A stretch of 64,000 nucleotides of DNA from an uncultured Roseicyclus sp. (GTDB lineage Bacteria > Pseudomonadota > Alphaproteobacteria > Rhodobacterales > Rhodobacteraceae): the NCBI GenBank assembly GCA_947494975.1, contig CANLXA010000002.1:124001-188000 (forward strand), written 5' to 3'. The notes beneath the pieces were generated by a model, which saw only the letters and a list, made by a program, of their open reading frames with translations, did not search any database and had not been told where the DNA came from. The translations under genes were made by a program, and so were the position numbers. This document shows positions 1 to 9,797 of this stretch, piece after piece. The first letter of the stretch is position 1. Each line of letters starts with the position of its first letter.

Positions 1-2
1 GC

Positions 3-83
3 GCGATGGATATGACCTACGATCCCGTCACCTCGCGCGGCAAGGTGCTTGGTTTCCGACGGGTCTGGAGCGAGGGGGCCTAG
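3..83 (+). CDS. 3' end of a protein-coding gene truncated by the window start
   Basis: Open frame 3 from window start: AMDMTYDPVTSRGKVLGFRRVWSEGA*; too short to assign. Confidence 0.5.
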   Translation, partial: AMDMTYDPVTSRGKVLGFRRVWSEGA

Positions 84-547
84 GCCCGCTCGATCAGCCC
101 GGCATAACACCCGTGACCCGCATTATGGGCGTGGATGTAGCGGATCGCTGGATTGGCCAGCATCTCGCGGATCACGGGCTCCGCCGCCGCCCCGTCGACA
201 ACCCGGCCATCGGCGATCTTGTCGCGCGCATCGAAGCCCCGGAGCGACAGCAGGCGGCGGGCCATCACGGCGGGGACCTGATCGACGGCGTCGTATGTGT
301 CGGTCGCGCCTTCGATCACGTAGATCGCATGGCTGGACCGGTAGGGGGAGTGTGCCGGTTGATGCATGTGGTTGAGCAACAACAGGGTCTCGCCCACCTC
401 CGCATCGCGCATCTCGATCCGGTCGGGGTAACAATCGGGTTCGGTCGCGGTGACCCGCTCGGCGCCGTGGGTCGCAAGCTCCTCTTCGGACAAGCCAAAG
501 AGGTGGGCGAAGGGTTCGGGCGACAGACCGCGGATTCGATAGGGCAT
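80..547 (-). CDS. DUF1203-type protein
   Basis: 155 aa ORF; MPYRIRGLSPEPFAHLFGL...YPDRIEMRDAEVGETLLLLNH pattern typical of DUF1203. Confidence 0.8.
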   Translation of the reverse strand: MPYRIRGLSPEPFAHLFGLSEEELATHGAERVTATEPDCYPDRIEMRDAEVGETLLLLNHMHQPAHSPYRSSHAIYVIEGATDTYDAVDQVPAVMARRLLSLRGFDARDKIADGRVVDGAAAEPVIREMLANPAIRYIHAHNAGHGCYAGLIERA

Positions 548-637
548 TGAGGTGGCTCCGGTTTGGGGGTGATGCCGGAAAGATGTCGCCCGGCGCCGCG
601 CAACGCGACCCGGATGCTGCGCATTTTCAGTGGCGCT

Positions 638-2149
638 TCATTGATCCGGCTTGGGCAGGCAGGACGCATCGACCAGCACCGCCATGAGCCCGCGCCGCGC
701 ATACGCGCCGCCTTCGACCTCCAACGGGATGTCTTCGAGCACCACACATGCCGCAGGTTTGTAGGTGCCGACCCACATCACGGGTCCGGCGGCGTTCTGC
801 GGCGGCTGATACATCTGATCGAAGAAATGGCGGGCCGGGCCGGCGGGCCGGGCGCTGTAGACCGGAAGGGCATTGTCGCGCCCGGTATAAAGCAGATCGG
901 CCACAACATCGCGATGATCCACGGCAATGGCCTCGGCCCGCGTCCGGTCCGCTGCATCGAGGATCTGGTACGACAGGTCCGCCCGGCCCAGATGGCGCGC
1001 CATCACGGGCCGGTCCCGATAGGTGATCACCTCCGGGGCCATGTAGAGCGTGACAACGCCGATCGCGGCCACACCATTGAGCGCAATGGCGGCGATCAGA
1101 ATCCAGCTCCGCCTCAATTGGCAGAGCCATCCGACGATCAGCGGCGTGGCCGCGAGAAAGGCGGGAAAGGCCCAATTTGCGAAGGCACCTGACACAAGCG
1201 CCTGCGCGCTGACCAGGGCGAGGATCGAGAGGGCAAAGGCCAGAAGGATACGGTCATCGGGCTGCTTTGGCCGGATCGTGAGCCAGATCAGACCAGCGGC
1301 CAGAAATGGACCGATTGCCAGAATCTGGCTCACCAGAAACGTCCCGAGATTGGCCAGGCTGATCCCCGCCATTGGTGCCGTTTCAGTCATCCAACCGGCG
1401 TTCTGTGCGAGGTGGCGGATGGTCACCAGCTCATTGCCGAGGTTCCACAGAAGGTTCGGGGCAAGCACGCACAGCGACGCTCCGACCATCAGCCCCGTCT
1501 TGCGCCACCCAAGGCGCGCCGCCGGCTGAACCCATGCCGCCATGGCGAGGCCCAGATAGAAGTAGAGCCCGGCATATTTCGCCATCGCGGCCATCCCGAC
1601 GAGAGCGCCAATCGCCACCGCGCGCGCGACGGTGATCTTTCGCCACGACGTGACGTAGAGCGCCAGCGCCGCCGCATAGAAGGGCGCCGCGACCGTGTCC
1701 GTTGAGATCATGTAGCTGCCAACGGCAACAATGGGCAGCGTCAGGTAGGCCAGCGCCGTCCAGAAGGCGGCGGTGGCACCATAGAGCCGCGCGGCGATCT
1801 GCACGAGGATCGCCGCCGTCATGCCATGCAAGATGGGCGCGGAGACCCGGATCCAGAATGTTGTGTCCTGACCCGCCAGATCGGTGACGCCGCGCAGCAG
1901 GTAGGCAATCAGCGGCGGCTTGGAGAAGTACCCGAATTCAAGATCCTGTCCCCAAAGCCAGTATTGCGCCTCGTCCACGAAAAGATCGGTCTGGTCAAAA
2001 GTAAGCGTCAGGATCCGCAACGCCGTGATCAGGGCGATCACGCCATAGGCAAGCCAAGCCCGGCCGAGGGCAGGGCGGCTCAATACGGCGAAATGTTCAA
2101 GCGCGTAGGCCAAGGTCGTGTCATCTGTGCGTCCCACACCGCGCGCCAA
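638..2149 (-). CDS. Glycosyltransferase family 39 / ArnT-like multi-TM protein
   Basis: 503 aa multi-TM; FVDEAQYWLWGQDLEFGYFSKPPLIAYLL motif of the GT39/PMT_2 superfamily. Confidence 0.85.
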   Translation of the reverse strand: MARGVGRTDDTTLAYALEHFAVLSRPALGRAWLAYGVIALITALRILTLTFDQTDLFVDEAQYWLWGQDLEFGYFSKPPLIAYLLRGVTDLAGQDTTFWIRVSAPILHGMTAAILVQIAARLYGATAAFWTALAYLTLPIVAVGSYMISTDTVAAPFYAAALALYVTSWRKITVARAVAIGALVGMAAMAKYAGLYFYLGLAMAAWVQPAARLGWRKTGLMVGASLCVLAPNLLWNLGNELVTIRHLAQNAGWMTETAPMAGISLANLGTFLVSQILAIGPFLAAGLIWLTIRPKQPDDRILLAFALSILALVSAQALVSGAFANWAFPAFLAATPLIVGWLCQLRRSWILIAAIALNGVAAIGVVTLYMAPEVITYRDRPVMARHLGRADLSYQILDAADRTRAEAIAVDHRDVVADLLYTGRDNALPVYSARPAGPARHFFDQMYQPPQNAAGPVMWVGTYKPAACVVLEDIPLEVEGGAYARRGLMAVLVDASCLPKPDQ

Positions 2150-2299
2150 AGGCCGTCAGACGAGCATCGAGAGGAAACGCACATTCTTGATTGAAGCGTG
2201 CAACATGCATTCCAACGAATGCGGTGCCGCTGTCAACCAAGCGGGGTGATATCAGGTGCGGGGTCGCTGAAACCCGCCGCATCGTCGCCCTATGAGACG

Positions 2300-2329
2300 A
2301 AAAAAACGCGCAGGGCGGCACCCTGCGCG
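2300..2329 (-). terminator. Rho-independent terminator of rplY
   Basis: Minus strand CGCGCAGGG-TGCCG-CCCTGCGCG followed by TTTTTTT, just after the rplY stop. Confidence 0.9.
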
Positions 2330-2357
2330 ATCAGAAATCAGGCGGATGTTCCGCAGA

Positions 2358-3026
2358 TTATTCCTCGGCGACGTCCTCTTCAGCCGGGTCGTCTTCACCC
2401 TCGGCCGGGGCGGCGGCGGCGTCTGCGTCATCGGCATCGTCTTCCGCGGACAGCAGGGCCGATGGGGCCGTGAGATTGGCAATCACGAAATCGCGGTCAA
2501 TCGTGGGCGTCGCGCCATCGGGCAAATTGACAGAGCTGATGGTGACGGTGTCGCCAATGTCCAACCCGGTCAGATCGATCACAATGGATTCCGGAATGTC
2601 AGCCGCGGTCACGCGCAGCTCGACCTCGGGACGAACCATCGTCAACACGCCGCCTTTCTTGAGGGCGGGGCATGCATCTTCGCCGATCACGTCAACGGCG
2701 ATGAAGAGGTTCACCTTCGAGGTCCGGCGCAGGCGCATGAAATCGACATGCGTGGGCAGGTCCTTCACGACGTCGCGCTGCACATTGCGGCAGATCACGC
2801 GGACATCTTCTTCGCCCTCGACCTTCATGTTGAACAGCGTCGACAGGAAACGACCCGCCTTGAGGTTCTTCAGAAGCACGTTGAAGGGGATCTGGATCGG
2901 CATCGGGTCAACCCCGCCGCCATATACGATACCGGGCACTTTGCCTTCACGGCGTGCTTGACGAGCGGCCCCCTTGCCTGTCCCCGTCCGTGCCTCGGCG
3001 ATAAGATCAGGAATCTCACCAGCCAT
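2358..3026 (-). CDS. rplY: 50S ribosomal protein L25/general stress protein Ctc
   Basis: 222 aa; [29 protein letters not shown]-terminus and acidic C-terminal tail. Confidence 0.95.
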   Translation of the reverse strand: MAGEIPDLIAEARTGTGKGAARQARREGKVPGIVYGGGVDPMPIQIPFNVLLKNLKAGRFLSTLFNMKVEGEEDVRVICRNVQRDVVKDLPTHVDFMRLRRTSKVNLFIAVDVIGEDACPALKKGGVLTMVRPEVELRVTAADIPESIVIDLTGLDIGDTVTISSVNLPDGATPTIDRDFVIANLTAPSALLSAEDDADDADAAAAPAEGEDDPAEEDVAEE

Positions 3027-3158
3027 AGTTGTTCTCCTAGATTATGAGCCGCCTCCAAGGGTGTCGGCTCCGGTTCAGAAGTCGCGCGTATAGGGCAGGG
3101 ACGCCGAATTGAAAAGCCCCCACTTGCGCAGATCGTCCGCCCGTGTCAGCCGTGGGCG

Positions 3159-4313
3159 ATGAGTATCCTGTCCGCCCTGTCCGTTTCCCGCCGCCCGGTG
3201 ATGGCCTTCATGATCGTTGGCTTCTTCTGGGGCAGCTTTGCCGCGCAGGTGCCGGTGCTCAAGGCGGGCATCGGGGCGGATGATACGCTTTTTGGCGTGA
3301 TCTTGCTGGGCACGTCCATCGGGCTGGCCACCACGATGTGGCTTGCGCCGATCTTCGACCGGCGGTTCGGGCGGCTGGCGATGCCGATTGCGGGGCTGAT
3401 CTTTGCGGCGGCTGCGATGGGCCCGGCGCTGGCATCGTCCCCGGTGATGTTCTTCTTCGCGATGGTCATGGCGGGCTATTGCTCGGGCATGTTGGATGTC
3501 GTGATGAATGCGCGCGTGTCCGAGTTGGAGGCGCGCCAGGGCCGGTCCCTGATGAACGCCAACCACGCCATGTTCTCCGTCGCCTACGCCATCAGCGCCC
3601 TGATGACCGGGTTCGCGCGGGAGGCCGGGTGGGACCCGGTGCAGATCTTCGCGGCCATCGCGGTTGTGATCGTCGGCCTGGCGCTGTGCTTGCGGATGGA
3701 GGTGGAGCCGATCGACGAAGAGGCGCGGCGCACCAACCGGTTTCCTTGGGCCACCGTGCTCTTGTGCGGTGCCATCGTTCTGATCGCGTTCTTCGTGGAG
3801 GCCACGGTCGAGGCGTGGTCGGCGCTCCATATCGAACGGACGCTTGGCGGGCGCGCGGCAGAGGGCGCGTTGGGCCCGGCCATTCTGGGCCTGACCATGG
3901 CGGTTGGCCGGTTCTCGGGCCAGGCCCTGACCGAGCGGTTTTCGGAAACCGCGATCATCGTGATCGGGACCGGCATGTCGTGCTGCGGCGCGCTGATTGC
4001 GGCCACCGCGCCATCGCCGCTCATCGCCTATCTGGGCTTTGGCGCCATGGGATTGGGGATCGCGGCGGTGGGCCCGGTAGGGCTTGCCATCGTCGGCCGC
4101 ATGGTGCGGCCAGAGCACCGCACCGCGGCCGTCGCGCGGGCGGCGGTGATCGGCTTCATGGGCTTCGTGCTTGCGCCATCGCTGATGGGGTTCGTGTCCG
4201 GTGCGTTCGGCCTCCGGATCGCGTTTGCAACGGTTGCATTGGTTGCGGTGATCGCACCGCTACTGGCGCTCTATCTCCGCGCCAATACGGCGCGCTACTC
4301 CCATTCCGTGTGA
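3159..4313 (+). CDS. MFS transporter
   Basis: 384 aa, about 12 TM; FFWGSFAAQVPVLKAGIGADDTLFG typical MFS. Confidence 0.85.
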   Translation: MSILSALSVSRRPVMAFMIVGFFWGSFAAQVPVLKAGIGADDTLFGVILLGTSIGLATTMWLAPIFDRRFGRLAMPIAGLIFAAAAMGPALASSPVMFFFAMVMAGYCSGMLDVVMNARVSELEARQGRSLMNANHAMFSVAYAISALMTGFAREAGWDPVQIFAAIAVVIVGLALCLRMEVEPIDEEARRTNRFPWATVLLCGAIVLIAFFVEATVEAWSALHIERTLGGRAAEGALGPAILGLTMAVGRFSGQALTERFSETAIIVIGTGMSCCGALIAATAPSPLIAYLGFGAMGLGIAAVGPVGLAIVGRMVRPEHRTAAVARAAVIGFMGFVLAPSLMGFVSGAFGLRIAFATVALVAVIAPLLALYLRANTARYSHSV

Positions 4314-5458
4314 AAGTCTTTCGGCATCAACAGGTTGTGGCGGCCCAGATCGGTAATGTTCCGTTCGCCGCATAGGGCCATCGACGTATCCAGCTCCTTG
4401 TGGATGACCTGCAACGCCTCTGTCACGCCCTGCTGCCCCCGGGCGCCGAGGCCATAGACAAAGGCGCGCCCGATCATCGTGCCCTTGGCCCCCAGCGCGA
4501 TGGCCTTCAGGACATCCTGGCCCGTCCGGATCCCGCTATCGAGATGGACCTCCATCTTGTCGCCGACAACATCCATGATGCGCGGCAACATGCGGATCGA
4601 GCTGAGCGCGCCGTCCAGCTGACGGCCGCCATGGTTGGAGACAACGATTGCATCTGCACCCACATTCATCGCCTCGCGGGCATCGTCTTCATCGAGGATG
4701 CCCTTGAGGATAACCGGGCCGTCCCACCACGACCGGAACTCCTTGATCCGCTCCCAATTCAGGCTTGGGTCGAAGGCCTCCGCCGTCCATGAACTCAGCG
4801 AGCCGGGATCGGTGACACCCTTGGCATGCCCGACGATATTGCCGAAGAACCGCCGCTTGGTGCCCAACATCTCAAGGCCCCACGGGATCTTCGTCATCAT
4901 GTTGGCGATCGAGGCGGGGGTGAGTTTGGGCGGGGCGGAGAGGCCGTTTTTGATGTCCTTGTGGCGCTGCCCCATGATCTGAAGGTCGACCGTAATAACC
5001 AGCGCGGAGCAATGGGCGGCCTGCGCGCGGGCGAAGAGGCGCTTCATGAACTCATCGTCTTTCAGCGTATATACCTGAAACCAAAAGGGTTTTTGGGTGT
5101 GTTCGGCGACATCCTCGATCGAGCAGATCGACATGGTGGAGAGCGTGAAGGGCACGCCGAAGCGTTCGGCGGCGCGGGCGGCTTTGATCTCGCCATCGGC
5201 CGCCTGCATGCCGGTCAGCCCGACGGGAGCCAGCGCCACGGGCATGGCCACATCCTGGCCGACCATCCGCGTCGCGGTCGAGCGGCCCGCCATATCGCGC
5301 GCAATGCGTTGGCGCAGGCGGATCAGATTGAAATCGCTGACATTTTCGCGAAAGGTCTGCTCCGTCCAACTGCCGGATTCCGCGTAATCGTAGAACATCT
5401 TCGGCACGCGCCGTTTGTAGATGCGCTTCAGATCCTCAATCTCGGTGATGACGGGCAT
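4295..5458 (-). CDS. lldD: FMN-dependent alpha-hydroxy acid oxidase/L-lactate dehydrogenase
   Basis: 387 aa; GADAIVVSNHGGRQLDGA, DSGIRTGQDVLKAIALGAKGTMIGR motifs. Confidence 0.9.
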   Translation of the reverse strand: MPVITEIEDLKRIYKRRVPKMFYDYAESGSWTEQTFRENVSDFNLIRLRQRIARDMAGRSTATRMVGQDVAMPVALAPVGLTGMQAADGEIKAARAAERFGVPFTLSTMSICSIEDVAEHTQKPFWFQVYTLKDDEFMKRLFARAQAAHCSALVITVDLQIMGQRHKDIKNGLSAPPKLTPASIANMMTKIPWGLEMLGTKRRFFGNIVGHAKGVTDPGSLSSWTAEAFDPSLNWERIKEFRSWWDGPVILKGILDEDDAREAMNVGADAIVVSNHGGRQLDGALSSIRMLPRIMDVVGDKMEVHLDSGIRTGQDVLKAIALGAKGTMIGRAFVYGLGARGQQGVTEALQVIHKELDTSMALCGERNITDLGRHNLLMPKDFHTEWE

Positions 5459-5478
5459 GGCAAGGCACCTTCCACTAT

Positions 5479-5499
5479 TTGGTCAAATTTATTTACCAA
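5479..5499. promoter_or_regulatory. Inverted repeat TTGGT-N11-ACCAA upstream of lldD-like gene
   Basis: ttggtcaaatttatttaccaa, 21 bp upstream of the start codon. Confidence 0.4.
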
Positions 5500-5549
5500 T
5501 CTTGTGGGCCGGAGTCCACCGCAGGATGCAAACCCGGAATGCGACCAAC

Positions 5550-5654
5550 TGAACGCATTTGCGTTCATCTGAGCAGGCAAGTCTCGGAAAGTGCGGTCAT
5601 CTGGACAGACTCCGATGCGGTCCGGTGATCGGATCTCGATGCGTTCATCTGAAC
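5550..5654. promoter_or_regulatory. Cluster of GTTCATCTGAAC-like sites upstream of MarR gene
   Basis: TGAACGCA-TT-TGCGTTCA dyad at 5550-5567 plus TGCG(T/G)TCATCTG(A/G)(A/G)C at 5560, 5592 and 5640. Confidence 0.5.
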
Positions 5655-5767
5655 GGAGTTAACCCAACCTCTCCAAACCAACCCCCACCGCGTGCAGAGT
5701 CAGCAATTTGCGCAACACGGGTGTCGCCCATCCTATTCCGGCATCTCGCATGCACGGAGGGTTTGGG

Positions 5768-6253
5768 ATGAACACCGACTCGAGGGAATGGACCCTGCGG
5801 GAGCGATCGGCACGCAATGTGCTGATGCTGCACGCACAGGTGAGCGGCTTGTCGACGATGGTGGCCGACATGCTGGAGCGGCATCTTGGCGGCGCGCGGG
5901 AGGTCGAGGTCCTCCACGTGCTCGACCACCTGAGCCGCGACGGGGACGGCATGTCGATCAGCGATCTGGCGCGGGCGATGAAATGGTCACGCCCGACCAT
6001 GTCGCGGGTGGTGGGCCGGATGCTGGAGGCCGGGCTGGTCGAAGCGGCGGTGTTCGACGACGACCCGCGGAAGCGGACGATCTGGCTGACCGAGGCAGGG
6101 CTGCGGCAGCGGGTCCTTCTGATGGAGCGGGTGGCGATGGAATTGATGAAGGTGGAGATGCACCTGCGGGCGACGAAGGTGGCGAGCCTGCGGGAAGAGG
6201 CGGGGGCGATGGTGGCGCTGTTGGAGAAGATGCGGGAGAAGAAGAGGCGGTGA
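5768..6253 (+). CDS. MarR family transcriptional regulator
   Basis: Winged-HTH: EVLHVLDHLSRDGDGMSISDLARAMKWSRPTMSRVVGRMLEAGLVE; start at MNTDSREW rather than the upstream in-frame Met. Confidence 0.85.
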   Translation: MNTDSREWTLRERSARNVLMLHAQVSGLSTMVADMLERHLGGAREVEVLHVLDHLSRDGDGMSISDLARAMKWSRPTMSRVVGRMLEAGLVEAAVFDDDPRKRTIWLTEAGLRQRVLLMERVAMELMKVEMHLRATKVASLREEAGAMVALLEKMREKKRR

Positions 6254-6752
6254 GGGGGAGTGTTTGCGGAGGTTGGATTGGGTGGGATCGCGGCGAATGT
6301 CGGGAGAGAGGCCAAAGTGACTGATTCTGCGCGGCACACAGTTGTCCGCTCCTTGGGACGTGTCCAAAAACATGATAAAATCAGGCGGAGTTTTGCCAAG
6401 GGTTTGCGACACGATATTTTTCAAGGATTTAGGTCGCATCTCCGGGAGTGACAAAATCGACCATTTGTGAATCCTATTGCTGTTGCAAGCGCGAGCGTAT
6501 CTGCGGCGGCACTTGGATTATGCGACAACTTTGCGAGGCTTAGGCACCGCACTTGCTGTAGGAGAAGTCGGAATGAGGTTATAGAAAATTGAAAATCTCC
6601 ACGGTTCGGTTAAAGTTCGTAATAGAGGCATGGTTGTTCAAAGAATCTCGTTTATCGGAGGCAACTAATTGGTTGCGACAGTTGCTGCTTTGTCAGCGGC
6701 GAATGCAATCCTACTTACCCATTTGTAAGGACATAGCGACGGAGAGAATTTG

Positions 6753-7715
6753 ATGCGATTGATACCTGCCTTCTGCCTTTTCTTCCTTCTTGCGGTCAAC
6801 GCTTCCCATGCACAGCTAAGTCCTGAGGAACGTGACGAATTGCAGGAACGCATTGAATTCTTCTGCCAAAACGCAGACGTGGACTTCGCTAGGATCATAG
6901 AATTTGAAGGAGAAGGTTCCGTCACAGGTATTGCACGGCTCGTCGGAGGCTCACTGAGTGGGCAGATTTCAGTCCAGGACTTTGAGAACTTCTCACAACT
7001 GTCCGGTGATTTTCGCAACGAACCAACTATTTGTTTTTTTGAGGCATTTGAACTTTGGCTTCCTGTGTTCCTGCCTTCGAACCGCATAGAAGAGACTGGG
7101 TCGGTTGTCGACAGCGATGGCTCTACTCTTTCCGGAACGGTGTACGAATGGTTCGCGCTTGGCGAGTGGCCGCTGCAGCGCGTTCTAGACACATGGCCCG
7201 ACGCGCATTCAAATTTCACGGAAGTCGACTTGAATCATCCCCAAATCGAACTCGCAGGCAATTTTCGCTATATCCGGTTCACGCAAGAAGATAGGGCACT
7301 TCCTGGAAGCTATGAGCTCAGACCTGTGTTTGATAACTCGGGTGAAAACGTTGCAGTGTGGTTGTTTTACGAGTGCGAAGAAGATTGCCAAGAAGCATGC
7401 ATAATCTACGAGACTCACTTCCGGGGATGGGCAACTGACACCGGAGGTAGAGCTCCAACCGCTACGGAGATTACTGAGGATTGGCGTGAAGTGCAGGTTC
7501 GAACTCCGACCGGAATGGCGGATGCGGGATGGCGATTGAGGCGTATGGAGTACACCCAAGACCGGCTATCGGAAACCCAGTACGACGGCTTCTATACAAG
7601 ACTAAGGGTCGTCAGACGTGGTCAACGGGAAAGCTACTACGACTTCGACGATGGCGGCGAATTTTCTTGGGGCACATGCTATGCGTCGCTTATCGTTTCA
7701 TCGGATTCTGCTTGA
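6753..7715 (+). CDS. Hypothetical secreted protein, no recognised family
   Basis: Signal peptide MRLIPAFCLFFLLAVNASHA; cysteine-containing mature protein; locally lower GC than flanks. Confidence 0.7.
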   Translation: MRLIPAFCLFFLLAVNASHAQLSPEERDELQERIEFFCQNADVDFARIIEFEGEGSVTGIARLVGGSLSGQISVQDFENFSQLSGDFRNEPTICFFEAFELWLPVFLPSNRIEETGSVVDSDGSTLSGTVYEWFALGEWPLQRVLDTWPDAHSNFTEVDLNHPQIELAGNFRYIRFTQEDRALPGSYELRPVFDNSGENVAVWLFYECEEDCQEACIIYETHFRGWATDTGGRAPTATEITEDWREVQVRTPTGMADAGWRLRRMEYTQDRLSETQYDGFYTRLRVVRRGQRESYYDFDDGGEFSWGTCYASLIVSSDSA

Positions 7716-8265
7716 TCTGAGCTAGCCCCCGGAATTCGGACACTGACGTTAGCTACGACATGTTGTCTGCTGATCTTCAACGACCATGGTTCCCGTAGAG
7801 ATTTTTTGCGGTTTTCCAAACTGTTAAATGTGCCTGCTGGGTCCGAGTGGATGTGTAAAACAATAATAATTATAGATCATAACTGCTGACCCATAATCAG
7901 CCCTTCTCTTCTCTGCACAGACCGACCACTGCTATGTTTTGCTAGGGGTTTATGGCCATGGCGATAATGAGCGTTTTTGACACTGCCGAACCCTCCAAAG
8001 CCGACGTTGGGGCAGTCGCGGCGAAAGCTCGCAACGTCCCGCCTTCCAACCTTCTTATGACTTGTAGCTTTGTCCTTGCGGCGAATGTCGGCAAGGCGGG
8101 CTGCAAGCGCAGCATTCGAGACCAAGGTCGAGCGACCGCCTTGGGCCGTCCGCGCGAGTGCCAGCGCGCCTGATTGGCTCGATGCTGCGGCGCATCCGGT
8201 GGCCGCGAAGATGCCAAAACTCCTGATTGCTGCACGGTGTTGGATGTCAACTTCTCGAACCGGCT

Positions 8266-8883
8266 CTACCTGTGGGGGGCAAGCGCGGAGAGGATCAGCG
8301 CGCACTGCCGTTCCACAGATGAAGCGATCGGCTTCTCACCCAGGGCGGGAGAGTCTTGAAGGTCTGACATGCCGTGAATGGCGGACCACGCAAAGAACTG
8401 ATGGTCGGGCTTCGGCGGCACAATGACATCGGAGTGCGCAAGCTCGGTCAGGCACTTGCCAAGCCAGTCATAGGTTGAGGGTCGGTCCGATACTGTTCCG
8501 GGGGCCATGCCGAACGGCCCGAACATCAGACGCCATAATTCCGTACGCGCGTTCGCGAAGGTGACATAGGTCATGGCCAGCGCAGTAAACCGTTTTCGTG
8601 CATCCGCTGCATCCATTGCGACGCTGTCGAAGGGAACGGTGTGCTCAAAAGCGGCGGCCAAAGCATCGAATCCCCGCTCTGCCACACTGCGTAGAAGGGC
8701 GCTCTTGTCGGGAAAATGGCGATAGGCCGCGCCGGGTGACACACCTAGATCCCGTGCCGCCTTCCGCACGGAGAGGTCGGCCAACTCGCCATCGGTGGCA
8801 GCATTCAGGGTGTAATCAACAAGGGCTTCCTTGAGGTTGCCGTGGTGATGCGCATCGCGGGGCTTTGTCTGTACCATACGCAC
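8266..8883 (-). CDS. TetR/AcrR family regulator (WHG-type C-terminal domain)
   Basis: VRKAARDLGVSPGAAYRHFPDKSALLRSVAERGF HTH. Confidence 0.9.
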   Translation of the reverse strand: MRMVQTKPRDAHHHGNLKEALVDYTLNAATDGELADLSVRKAARDLGVSPGAAYRHFPDKSALLRSVAERGFDALAAAFEHTVPFDSVAMDAADARKRFTALAMTYVTFANARTELWRLMFGPFGMAPGTVSDRPSTYDWLGKCLTELAHSDVIVPPKPDHQFFAWSAIHGMSDLQDSPALGEKPIASSVERQCALILSALAPHR

Positions 8884-8885
8884 TT

Positions 8886-8936
8886 GTAATCACTGTTTAC
8901 ATGACGTGCAAGGCGGTATATGTAACCAGTGATTAC
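8886..8936. promoter_or_regulatory. Twin operator for the divergent TetR/hydrolase promoter
   Basis: GTAATCACTGTTTAC (8886-8900) and GTAACCAGTGATTAC (8922-8936), each a GTAAnCAnTGnTTAC-type dyad. Confidence 0.7.
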
Positions 8937-8951
8937 TTTCGGAGTCGATTG

Positions 8952-9797
8952 ATGAACGCCATGACCGAATTCACGAAAACCGCGCCCGTTTCCCATAATG
9001 TGCCGACCTCTCTGGGGCGGCTTCATGTTGTTGAAACCGGTCAGGGACCAGAGACGATTGTCCTCTGGCCATCCATCTTCACGGACCATCACATCTATGA
9101 CGATCTGGTCGCGCGCTTGGGCACCTCCCATCGCTTTGTGCTGATTGACGGCCCGGCCCATGGAAAAAGTGACGGCGGAACGGATGAATTCACCATGGAG
9201 GATTGCGCCAATGCGATGACGGAGGTGATGGATCATTTCAATCTCGACGAGGCGATTGTCGGAGGCACCTCGTGGGGTGGGATCACGGCAGCACATCTGG
9301 CACTGATGTCCCCCGCCCGCGTCAAGGCTCTCGTGCTGATGAACACGCCCATGCAGATCGACGCGACCCGTCCCGGACTCAAGTCGCGGTTCATCGCAAG
9401 CGGCGCACGGTGGATACTAAAGACGGCAACATTTCGAAACGGCGTTGCAAAGAGCTTTTTCTCAGATGATGTCCTCACGGCGAACCCCGCCTACACCCGC
9501 GCTTTCCACGACATGTTGAAGACAGCAAAGCCTTCAAGGCTGGCAACGGCGATCCGATCCGTAATTCTGCGCGGCTCACCCTTGATCGATCGTATGGCGG
9601 AGCTGACAGTTCCCACCCTCGTCATCGCCGGGAAAGAGGATGCGATGTATCCGATTGCCGTTCAGGCCGAGGCCGCACTGCGGGCCCCAAATGGTCACTT
9701 CGCACCCGTCGACGGCAAACACATCTCCGCTGTTGAACAGCCTGCGCGCGTTGCGGAGGTCATTACAAACTTCATTTCGACGGAGGCTGCACATTGA
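8952..9797 (+). CDS. Alpha/beta fold hydrolase
   Basis: GGTSWGG nucleophile elbow, IDGPAHGKSDG; start MNAMTEFTKTAP. Confidence 0.88.
   Translation: MNAMTEFTKTAPVSHNVPTSLGRLHVVETGQGPETIVLWPSIFTDHHIYDDLVARLGTSHRFVLIDGPAHGKSDGGTDEFTMEDCANAMTEVMDHFNLDEAIVGGTSWGGITAAHLALMSPARVKALVLMNTPMQIDATRPGLKSRFIASGARWILKTATFRNGVAKSFFSDDVLTANPAYTRAFHDMLKTAKPSRLATAIRSVILRGSPLIDRMAELTVPTLVIAGKEDAMYPIAVQAEAALRAPNGHFAPVDGKHISAVEQPARVAEVITNFISTEAAH

Noticed and set aside
3075-4118. 347 aa minus-strand ORF
   Set aside because: Antisense to the MFS transporter; His/Arg-rich shadow frame
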